A stretch of 64,000 bases of DNA from Odontesthes bonariensis (Eukaryota > Chordata > Actinopteri > Atheriniformes > Atherinopsidae). The notes under the pieces are model-generated. The model saw nothing but the letters and a program-made list of their open reading frames with translations. It had not been told where the DNA came from and did no database searches. Position numbers and translations under genes: made by a program. Location: positions 247,501 through 311,500 of the forward strand of contig NC_134525.1 in the NCBI RefSeq assembly GCF_027942865.1, written 5' to 3'. Shown in pieces: positions 30,801-42,800 of this stretch. Within the stretch, counting starts at the first letter, position 1, and each line of letters opens with the position of its first letter.

Positions 30801-33800
30801 TGTGGTCTTACCTGCTGCTGAGCATCTGGAAGCAACACGTCCCAGAAGCCACCAGGATGAGCAGCAGCAGCGGGATCGTAGGGATGACGACGTAGAGCAG
30901 CAGCATGCCTGTTGAGGTGCAGCATGAGACCAGTGACATCACAGTGACATCACAGTGACATCACAGCAGGTCGCAGGTATTCCTACCTGAAGCTCCAGCG
31001 ATGATGACATGTGGGGGAACCTCCTCGCTGCCTGCAGACTGAGTGACCACACTTCCACCTGCAGTCACCGCTGAGGGCACAGAGAACACACAGACGGTCA
31101 CCTGGTGGTTTCTGAAGCTGCTGACGCACTGCTGCAGATGTTACAGGTGTTACAGATGTTACAGGTGTCCCAGATGTTACAGCTGCAGGTGTTACAGGTG
31201 TCCCAGATGTTACAGGTGTTACAGGTGTTACTGCTGCAGGTGTTAGATGTTAGAGGTGTTACAGATGCTGCAGGTGTTACAGATGCTGTAGATGTTACAG
31301 GTGTTGCAGATGCTGCAGGTGTTGCAGGTGTTAGATGTTACAGGTGTTACAGGTGTTACAGATGCTGCAGGTGTTACAGCTGTTACTACTGCGGGTGTTA
31401 CAGATGTTACAGGTGTTACTGCTGCAGGTGTTACAGGTGTTAGATGTTACAGGTGTTACTGCTGCAGGTGTTACAGGTGTTACTACTGCAGGTGTTACAG
31501 ATGTTACAGGTGTTACAGGTGTTGATGTTACAGGTGTTACAGATGTTACTGCTGCAGGTGTTACAGATGTTACAGGTGTTACTGCTGCAGATGTTACAGG
31601 TGTTACATGTGTTACTGCTGCAGGTGTTACAGATGTTACAGGTGTTACTGCTGCAGGTGTTACATGTGTTACAGGTGTTACTGCTGCAGGTGTTACAGAT
31701 GCTGCAGTTGTTACAGCTGCAGGTGTTACAGATGTTACAGGTGTTACTGCTGCAGGTGTTACAGGTGTTACTGCTGCAGGTGTTACAGATGTTACAGGTG
31801 TTACTGCTGCAGGTGTTACAGATGTTACAGGTGTTACTGCTGCAGGTGTTACATGTGTTACTGCTGCAGGTGTAACAGATGTTACAGGTGTTACTGCTGC
31901 AGGTGTTACAGATGTTACAGGTGTTACTGCTGCAGGTGTTACAGGTGTTACTGCTGCAGGTGTTACAGGTGTTACATGTGTTACTGCTGCAGGTGTTACA
32001 GGTGTTAGATGCTACAGGTGTTACAGGTGTTACTGCTGCAGGTGTTACAGGTGTTACTGCTGCAGGTGTTACAGGTGTTACTGCTGCAGGTGTTACAGGT
32101 GTTAGATATTACAGATGTTACAGGTGTTACTGCTGCAGGTGTTACAGATGTTACAGCTGCAGGTGGTACAGGTGTTAGATGTTACAGGTGTTACTGCTGC
32201 AGGTGTTACAGGTGTTACAGCTGCAGGTGGTACAGGTGTTAGATATTACAGATGTTACAGGTGTTACTGCTGCAGGTGTTACAGATGTTACAGGTGTTAC
32301 TGCTGCAGGTGTTACATGTGTTACTGCAGCAGGTGTTACAGATGTTACAGGTGTTACTGCTGCAGGTGTTACAGGTGTTAGATGTTACAGGTGTTACTGC
32401 TGCAGGTGTTACAGGTGTTACTGCAGCAGGTGTTACAGATGTTACAGGTGTTACTGCTGCAGGTGTTACAGGTGTTAGATGTTACAGGTGTTATTGCTGC
32501 AGGTGTTACAGATGTTACAGGTGTTACTGCTGCAGGTGTTACAGGTGTTACTGCAGCAGGTGTTACAGGTGTTACTGCTGTTAGATGTTACAGGTGTTAC
32601 AGGTGTTACTGCTGCAGGTGTTACAGGTGTTAGATGTTACAGGTGTTACTGCTGCAGGTGTTACAGGTGTTACTGCTGTTCGATGTTACAGGTGTTACAG
32701 GTGTTACTGCTGCAGGTGTTACAGGTGTTAGATGTTACAGGTGTTACTGCTGCAGGTGTTACAGGTGTTACAGCTGCAGGTGGTGCAGGTGTTAGATATT
32801 ACAGATGTTCCAGGTGTTACTGCTGCAGGTGTTACAGATGTTACAGGTGTTACAGGTGTTAGATGTTATAGGTGTTACTGCTGCAGGTGTTAGAGGTGTT
32901 ACAGGTGTTACAGGTGTGACAGATGTTACTGCTGCAGGTGTTACAGATGTTACAGATTCTGCAGATGCTGCAGGTGCTACAGGTGTTAGATGTTACAGGT
33001 GTTACTGCTGCAGGTGTTACAGATGTTACTGCTGCAGGTGTTACAGGTGTTACTGCTGCAGGTGTTACATGTGTTACTGCAGCAGGTGTTACAGATGTTA
33101 CAGGTGTTACTGCTGCAGGTGTTACAGGTGTTAGATGTTACAGGTGTTATTGCTGCAGGTGTTACAGATGTTACAGGTGTTATTGCTGCAGGTGTTACAG
33201 ATGTTACAGGTGTTACTGCTGCAGGTGTTACAGATGTTACAGGTGTTACTGCTGCAGGTGTTACAGCTGCAGGTGTTACAGGTGTTACTGCTGTTAGATG
33301 TTACAGGTGTTACAGGTGTTACTGCTGCAGGTGTTACAGGTGTTAGATGTTACAGGTGTTACTGCTGCAGGTGTTACAGGTGTTACTGCTGTTCGATGTT
33401 ACAGGTGTTACAGGTGTTACTGCTGCAGGTGTTACAGGTGTTAGATGTTACAGGTGTTACTGCTGCAGGTGTTACAGGTGTTACAGCTGCAGGTGGTGCA
33501 GGTGTTAGATATTACAGATGTTCCAGGTGTTACTGCTGCAGGTGTTACAGATGTTACAGGTGTTACAGATGTTACAGGTGTTACAGGTGTTACTGCTGCA
33601 GGTGTTACAGGTGTTAGATGTTACAGGTGTTACTGCTGCAGGTGTTACAGCTGCAGGTGTTACAGGTGTTACTGCTGTTAGATGTTACAGGTGTTACAGG
33701 TGTTACTGCTGCAGGTGTTACAGGTGTTAGATGTTACAGGTGTTACTGCTGCAGGTGTTACAGGTGTTACTGCTGTTCGATGTTACAGGTGTTACAGGTG

Positions 33801-36800
33801 TTACTGCTGCAGGTGTTACAGGTGTTAGATGTTACAGGTGTTACTGCTGCAGGTGTTACAGGTGTTACAGCTGCAGGTGGTGCAGGTGTTAGATATTACA
33901 GATGTTCCAGGTGTTACTGCTGCAGGTGTTACAGATGTTACAGGTGTTACAGGTGTTAGATGTTATAGGTGTTACTGCTGCAGGTGTTAGAGGTGTTACA
34001 GGTGTTACAGGTGTGACAGATGTTACTGCTGCAGGTGTTACAGATGTTACAGATTCTGCAGATGCTGCAGGTGCTACAGGTGTTAGATGTTACAGGTGTT
34101 ACTGCTGCAGGTGTTAGAGGTGTTACAGGTGTTACAGATGTTACTGCTGCAGGTGTTACAGATGTTACAGATTCTGCAGATGCTGCAGGTGTTACATGTG
34201 TTAGATGTTACAGGTGTTACTGCTGCAGGTGTTACATGTGTTAGAGGTGTTGCAGATGCTGCAGGTGTTACAGGTGTTACTGCTGCAGGTGTTACAGGTG
34301 TTACAGATGTTACTGCTGCAGGTGTTACAGATGTTACAGATTCTGCAGGTGTTACAGGTGTTACAAGTTTCACAGATGCTGCAGTTGTTACAGGTGTTGC
34401 AGATCCTGCAGGTGTTACAGGTGTTGCAGATGCTGCAGGTGTTACAGGTGTTACAGATGTTACTGTTGCAGGTGTTACAGATGTTACAGATTCTGCAGAT
34501 GCTGCAGGTGTTACATGTGTTAGATGTTACAGGTGTTACTGCTGCAGGTGTTAGAGGTGTTACAGGTGTTACAGATGTTACAGATTCTGCAGATGCTGCA
34601 GGTGTTACATGTGTTAGAGGTGTTACAGATGCTGCAGGTGTTACAGGTGTTACTGCTGCAGGTGTTACAGGTGTTACAGATGTTACTGCTGCAGGTGTTA
34701 CAGATGTTACAGATTCTGCAGGTGTTACAGGTGTTACAAGTTTCACAGATGCTGCAGTTGTTACAGGTGTTGCAGATCCTGCAGGTGTTACAGGTGTTAC
34801 AGATGCTGCAGTTGTTACAGGTGTTGCAGATCCTGCAGGTGTTACAGGTGTTGCAGATGCTGCAGGTGTTACAGGTGTTACTGCTGCAGGTGTTACAGGT
34901 GTTACAGATGTTACTGTTGCAGGTGTTACAGATGTTACAGATGCTGCAGGTGTTACAAGTTTCACAGATGCTGCAGTTGTTACAGGTGTTGCAGATGCTG
35001 CAGGTGTTACAGGTGTTACAGATGCTGCAGGTGTTGCAGGTGCTGCAGGTGTTACAGATGTTACAGGTGTTCCTCGGTCGCTTTAGTACGAATCAGTTCA
35101 AACAAATGGGAAAACACCAAAGGTTACCTGCAGAAGCCCGTCACACCTGCAGGTGAGACATTAAATCTGCAGGTGAGACTCACCTGAGTCCCGCCCACCA
35201 GGTGTGTCTCCATGCTCCTTCACCAGGTGGCTCTCTGAAAGAAACAGCTGATTGGATGAAGGTAAAAGGCAACAGGTGTGTAGCAGTGACTCGAGCTCAT
35301 TGGCTGTTTTACCTGGCTCATACTTGCAGATGAAGTTATGCTTCATGTTGCAGCGGTCGTCGTTCCATTGGTAGAGATAAGCCCCGCCCAGACCAGGAAG
35401 TGCGGTCGGCTGATGGTACATCACAACGCAGGCCTCGCCTCCACAGGACGGCTCATCGAAGTACCAGTTCCTGCATCATGACCAGCAGAGTGCTTACCAA
35501 GTATGAGACGGGTCACCTGAGGCGGGTCACCTGAGGCGGGGTCACCTGAGGCGGGGTCACCTGAGGCGGGGTCACCTGAGGCGGCTCACCTGAGGCGGCT
35601 CACCTGAGGCGGCTCACCTGAGGCGGGTCACCTAAGGCGGCTCACCTGAGGCGGGTCACCTGAGGCGGCTCACCTGAGACGGGTCACCTGAGGCGGGTCA
35701 CTTGAGGTAGGTCACCTGGGTCACCTGAGGCGGGTCACCTGAGGCGGGTCACCTGAGGCGGCTCACCTGAGGCGGGTCACCTGAGGCGGGTCACCTGAGA
35801 CGGGTCACCTGAGGCGGGTCACTTGAGGTAGGTCACCTGGGTCACCTGAGGCGGGTCACCTGAGGCGGGTCACTTGAGGTAGGTCACCTGGGTCACCTGA
35901 GGCGGCTCACCTGAGGCGGGTCACCTGAGGCGGGTCACCTGAGGCGGGTCACTTGAGACGGGTCACCTGAGACGGGTCACTTGAGACGGGTCACCTGAGA
36001 CGGGTCACCTGAGGCGGGTCACTTGAGGTAGGTCACCTGGGTCACCTGAGGCGGCTCACCTGAGGTGGCTCACCTGAGGTAGGTCACCGGGGTCACCTGA
36101 GGCGGGTCACTTGAGGTAGGTCACCTGGGTCACCTGAGGCGGGTCACCTGAGGCGGCTCACCTGAGGCGGGTCACCTGAGGCGGCTCACCTGAGGCGGGG
36201 TCACCTGAGGCGGGGTCACCTGAGGCGGCTCACCTGAGGCGGCTCACCTGAGGCGGGGTCACCTGAGGCGGGGTCACCTGAGGCGGGTCACCTGAGGCGG
36301 CGCTGGTGTCACACTCACCTGAAGGACGCCACGCTGCCGTCGGTCCACTGGTACAGCTGCGGACAGGAAGTGAGTTCTGGATGCGTCTGGTCGACTCCGT
36401 CCACCCGCGTCAGGCCGATCCAGAAATCACCGTCTGCTATAACGCCTCTTCCTCTGGCTCCGCCCACCGCTCCTGAACGCAATGCCTGCAGGGGAGGAGG
36501 GGAGGAGCCTGTGAGGAGGGAGGAGCCTGTGAGGAGGGAGGAGCATGTGAGGAGGAGGGAGGAGTCTGTGAGGAGGGAGGAGCATGTGAGGAGGAGGGAG
36601 GAGCCTGTGAGGAGAGAGGAGCCTGTAGGTGGGAGGAGCCCTTGAGCAGGTGTGCGTCTCACCTGCAGCAGGGTCTCGATGTCTCTCTGCTCTCCGGGAC
36701 CCTCGATGCTGAGCAGCGACCCCCCATCCATCTCGCAGGCCTGCTGCGCCTCCCTGAAGGCCAGCCGGCTCGACACGTCGTGGAAGTACGCGATCTTATA

Positions 36801-39800
36801 GCAGGGACGCTCGGGACCCCCGGAGCACACCGTCTGACCTGAGAGACACAGAGCCCCGCCCACCACGCCGTCACTGATGGTTACTGCCTCACCAGCCGGA
36901 CAGAAGCAGCGTGCCCGTGCGCGTGCACGTGTGTGCAGCAGTGATTAATTCACTGTCTGGTTCAAACTGCCTCCCTCAGACCTCCTCTAAGTGATTAGCT
37001 GGATTCTCTTCTGCACCATCATCACTTTCCTGTTAGAGACACTAAAGAGCTCCATATATATCTGTGCACCATCAGGCCCCGTGCACGCCCACGTGGACCA
37101 ACACACAAAGCTGTTTAACCGGGTTAAAACAGAAGTTTAATCACAGAGCTGAGCGTTGGCGGTTTGGGTTAAAACAGACGTTTAAAACAGACGTTTAACC
37201 GCAGAGCTGAGCGTTGGCGGTTTGGGTTAAAACAGACGTTTAACCACAGAGCGTTGGAGGTTTGGGTTAAAACAGACGTTTAACCGCAGAGCTGAGCGTT
37301 GGCGGTTTGGGTTAAAACAGACGTTTAAAACAGACGTTTAACCGCAGAGCTGAGCGTTGGCGGTTTGGGTTAAAACAGACGTTTAACCACAGAGCGTTGG
37401 AGGTTTGGGTTAAAACAGACGTTTAACCGCAGAGCTGAGCGTCGGCGGTTTGGGTTAAAACAGACGTTTAACCGCAGAGCTGAGCGTTGGAGGTTTGGGT
37501 TAAAACAGACGTTTAACCACAGAGCGTTGGAGGTTTGGGTTAAAACAGACGTTTAACCGCAGAGCTGAGCGTTGGCGGTTTGGGTTAAAACAGACGTTTA
37601 ACCGCAGAGCTGAGCGTTGGCGGTTTGGGTTAAAACAGACTTTTAACCGCAGAGCTGAGCGTTGGAGGTTTGGGTTAAAACAGACGTTTAACCACAGAGC
37701 GTTGGAGGTTTGGGTTAAAACAGACGTTTAACCGCAGAGCTGAGCGTTGGCGGTTTGGGTTAAAACAGACGTTTAACCGCAGAGCTGAGCGTTGGAGGTT
37801 TGGGTTAAAACAGACGTTTAACCACAGAGCGTTGGAGGTTTGGGTTAAAACAGACGTTTAACCGCAGAGCTGAGCGTTGGCGGTTTGGGTTAAAACAGAC
37901 GTTTAACCGCAGAGCTGAGCGTCGGCGGTTTGGGTTAAAACAGACGTTTAATCGCAGAGCTGAGCGTCGGCGGTTTGGGTTAAAACAGACGTTTAACCGC
38001 AGAGCTGAGCGTCGGCGGTTTGGGTTAAAACAGAAGTTTAATCACAGAGCTGAGCGTTGGCGGTTTGGGTTAAAACAGACGTTTAAAACAGACGTTTAAC
38101 CGCAGAGCTGAGCGTTGGCGGTTTGGGTTAAAACAGACGTTTAACCACAGAGCGTTGGAGGTTTGGGTTAAAACAGACGTTTAACCGCAGAGCTGAGCGT
38201 CGGCGGTTTGGGTTAAAACAGACGTTTAACCGCAGAGCTGAGCGTTGGAGGTTTGGGTTAAAACAGACGTTTAACCACAGAGCGTTGGAGGTTTGGGTTA
38301 AAACAGACGTTTAACCGCAGAGCTGAGCGTTGGCGGTTTGGGTTAAAACAGACGTTTAACCGCAGAGCTGAGCGTTGGCGGTTTGGGTTAAAACAGACGT
38401 TTAACCGCAGAGCTGAGCGTCGGCGGTTTGGGTTAAAACAGACTTTTAACCGCAGAGCTGAGCGTTGGAGGTTTGGGTTAAAACAGACGTTTAACCACAG
38501 AGCGTTGGAGGTTTGGGTTAAAACAGACGTTTAACCGCAGAGCTGAGCGTTGGCGGTTTGGGTTAAAACAGACGTTTAACCACAGAGCGTTGGAGGTTTG
38601 GGTTAAAACAGACGTTTAACCGCAGAGCTGAGCGTTGGAGGTTTGGGTTAAAACAGACGTTTAACCACAGAGCGTTGGCGGTTTGGGTTAAAACAGACGT
38701 TTAACCGCAGAGCTGAGCGTCGGCGGTTTGGGTTAAAACAGACGTTTAACCGCAGAGCTGAGCGTCGGCGGTTTGGTTTAAAACAGACGTTTAACCGCAG
38801 AGCTGAGCGTCGGCGGTTTGGGTTAAAACAGACGTTTAACCGCAGAGCTAAGCGTCGGCGGTTTGGGTTAAAACAGACGTTTAATCGCAGAGCTGAGCGT
38901 CGGCGGTTTGGGTTAAAACAGACGTTTAATCGCAGAGCTGAGCGTCGGCGGTTTGGGTTAAAACAGACGTTTAACCGCAGAGCTGAGCGTCGGCGGTTTG
39001 GGTTAAAACAGACGTTTAATCGCAGAGCTGAGCGTCGGCGGTTTGGGTTAAAACAGACGTTTAACCGCAGAGCTGAGCGTTGGCGGTTTGGGTTAAAACA
39101 GACATTTAACTGCAGAGCTGAGTGTTGGCGGTTTGGGTTAAAACAGACGTTTAACCGCAGAGCTGAGCGTCGGCGGTTTGGGTTAAAACAGACGTTTAAT
39201 CGCAGAGCTGAGCGTCGGCGGTTTGGGTTAAAACAGACGTTTAACCGCAGAGCTGAGCGTCGGCGGTTTGGGTTAAAACAGACGTTTAACCGCAGAGCTG
39301 AGCGTCGGCGGTTTGGGTTAAAACAGACGTTTAATCGCAGAGCTGAGCGTTGGCGGTTTGGGTTAAAACAGACATTTAACTGCAGAGCTGAGTGTTGGCG
39401 GTTTGGGTTAAAACAGACGTTTAACCGCAGAGCTGAGCGTCGGCGGTTTGGGTTAAAACAGACTTTTAACCGCAGAGCTGAGCATCGGCGGTTTGGTTTA
39501 AAACAGACGTTTAACCGCAGAGCTGAGCGTCAGCGGTTTGGGTTAAAACAGACGTTTAATCGCAGAGCTGAGCGTCGGCGGTTTGGGTTAAAACAGACGT
39601 TTAATCACAGAGCTGAGCGTCGGCGGTTTGGGTTAAAACAGACGTTTAACCGCAGAGCTGAGCGTTGGCGGTTTGAGTTAAAACAGACATTTAACTGCAG
39701 AGCTGAGCGTTGGAGGTTTGGGTTAAAACAGACGTTTAACCGCAGAGCTGAGCGTTGGAGGTTTGGGTTAAAACAGACGTTTAACCGCAGAGCTGAGCGT

Positions 39801-42800
39801 TGGAGGTTTGGGTTAAAACAGACGTTTAACCGCAGAGCTGAGCGTTGGCGGTTTGGGTTAAAACAGACATTTAACCACAGAGCTGAGCGTTGGCGGTTTG
39901 GTTTAAAACAGACATTTAACTGCAGAGCTGAGCGTTGGCGGTTTGGTTTAAAACAGACATTTAACTGCAGAGCTGAGCGTTGGCGGTTTGGGTTTAAACA
40001 GACGTTTAACCGCAGAGCTGAGCGTCGGCGGTTTGGGTTAAAACAGACGTTTAACCATAGAGCTGAGCGTTGGCGGTTTGGGTTAAAACAGACGTTTAAC
40101 CGCAGAGCTGAGCGTCGGCGGTTTGGGTTAAAACAGACGTTTAATCGCAGAGCTGAGCGTTTCTGGTAAAAATCCATCTAATAGCTCCTCTCTGACTCAC
40201 ATCTTTCAGGGAATAATGTTCAGTCGATATCTTTGATTAAAGGAAACTGTTTTATTGATTAACTTGACTTTGTGGTTTCGGACAGTTTGTTCTTAAAGAA
40301 AATGGGTTTCCTCTTTAACTGGCTGCAGGTCTGACTGTTATCTCCTCTGAGAGTCACTCAGGGTCTTCACAGAAGCTGATAAATCATCACTGACTGCCCA
40401 CTAACACAAGCTGATTAAATCCCATGTTCATCCCTGGACTTTCAGGGTTAGGGTAAGAAGAGTTACGTCCTTTTCTTCAACAGTATGAAGAAGCCATGGA
40501 GGAACAAGCCAAACTAATTATAGTCTTAGTCTGACTAAAGCAGACTTTAAAGGTGGTTCAGATGATAACCAGCTGGACCCAAACTGGCCTGGATCCTTTC
40601 CTGGTGCTCCACAGGTCCCGTCCCGGGCTTTGACCCGGAAATAACAGAAGAACCGCCACAAAGGACGCTCTGCAACTCAGCAGGTCAACTGCACTGCTGA
40701 AAGTTACCAATGATCTCCTCTTAGCCTCTGATAGCGGACTTGTGTCTGTGCTTGTCCTGTTGGATCTCAGTGCTGCATTTGATACGGTCGATCACAGTAT
40801 CTTATTACAGAGACTTGAACATGTTATTGGGATTAAACGAACTGCATTAGGCTGGTTTAAGTCATATTTATCTGATAGATTTCAGTTTGTTCTTGTAAAT
40901 GAAGAATCTTCCTCACACACCAGAGTAAGTCATGGAGTTCCCCAGGGTTCTGTGCTTGGACCAATTCTTTTCACTTTATACATGCTTCCATTAGGTAACA
41001 TTATTAGACAGCATGGCATAAATTTCCATTGCTATGCTGATGATACTCAGCTGTACTTATCTATAAAACCAGATGAACCCAATAGGTTGGTCAGACTACA
41101 AGCATGTCTTAAAGACATAAAGACCTGGATGACTCAGAACTGTCTGCTGCTAAATTCAGACAAAACTGAAGTTGTTATCTCTAAAACTTTCATTTTTTAT
41201 AAAGCTTATAGTTAGGGATGGCTCACATGATCCTGAAACATCCCATAGTTAAGCTGCTATAGGCCTAGACTGCTGGGGGGCCTCATCTGTCACACCTTTC
41301 CTCACTTTACTTTCATCCTGGTTTCATCCTCAGGGATGTGAATCTATGCCCAGTTTGTCTTCAGCCATCCCAGTCACCACCACTCCGGTGTACCGTCGGC
41401 TACAACCCAGCCAGCAACAAGCCCAAACTCAAGCCCAAACTCAAGCCCAAACTCAAGCCCAAGCCCTAACTCAAGCCCAAGCTCAAGCCCAAGCCCTAAC
41501 TCAAGCCCAAGCTCAAGCCCTAACCCAAACCCAAACTCAAGCCCAATCTCAAACCCAAACTCAAGCCCAAGCTCAAGCTCAAGCTCAAACCCAAACCCAT
41601 TAATTTGTTCATTAGGTCCATTAGGATGAGATCTCAGAGAGGACAGCAGGAGATTTCAGGAGAACCAGGAGTCAGACCCAAGCCCAAACTCAAACTCAAG
41701 CCCAAACTCAAACTCAAACTCAAACTCAAGCCCAAACCCAAGCCCAAACCCAAGCTCAAGCTCAAGCCCAAGCTCAAACTCAAACTCAAGCCCAAACTCA
41801 AACTCAAACTCAAACTCAAGCCCAAACCCAAACCCAAACCCAAGCTCAAACTCAAGCCCAAACTCATTAATTTGTTCATTAGGTCCATTAGGATGAGATC
41901 TCAGAGAGGACAGCAGGAGATTTCAGGAGAACCAGGAGTCAGACCCAAGCCCAAACTCAAACTCAAGCCCAAACTCAAACTCAAACTCAAACTCAAGCCC
42001 AAACCCAAGCCCAAACCCAAGCTCAAGCTCAAGCCCAAGCTCAAACTCAAACTCAAGCCCAAACTCAAACTCAAACTCAAACTCAAGCCCAAACCCAAAC
42101 CCAAACTCAAGCTCAAGCCCAAACCCAAACTCAAGCCCAAACCCAAACCCAAACTCAAGCTCAAGCCCAAACCCAAACTCAAGCCCAAACTCAAGCCCAA
42201 ACCCAAACTCAAGCCCAAACTCAAGCCCAAACTCAAGCCCAAACCCAAACTCAAGCCCAAACCCAAGCCAAACCCAAACTCAAACCCAAGCTCAAACTCA
42301 AGCCCAAACTCATTAATTTGTTCATTAGGTCCATTAGGATGAGATCTCAGAGAGGACAGCAGGAGATTTCAGGAGAACCAGGTGTCAGATGTGCTTCCAG
42401 TTCACCAAACCTCCGCTGCAGGAAGACTGAAGAATTCAATAAAAATAGTATAAATGTAAATGGAAGGACTTTGCCTTAGAGTAGTTTCAGTTGGCTGCAG
42501 TCTGCTGCTGCACCAGCAGGTGTCACTGTTCATATTTAATGAATGTTTATCTTCACTGTAAGGGTACAAAGCTGAACATGATGAGGAACTCCTGGGTTTT
42601 CAGTCAGGTTTGAATATTTAAAAGTGATTTAAACATATTTAAATGTGATTTAAAAATATTTTAAAGTGATTTAAACATATTTAAATGTGAATTAAACATA
42701 TTTAAAAGTGATTTAAAAATATTTAAAGCTTGATATTTAACAGCTGTTTTCTTCGCTCTAATGTAGAACATCTGCTGATGGGTTACACATCATCAGAAGG

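Noticed and set aside
40742..41215. A host gene with a reverse transcriptase domain
   Set aside because: It is a truncated LINE fragment without start, endonuclease or splice sites, lying antisense in chodl intron 1.
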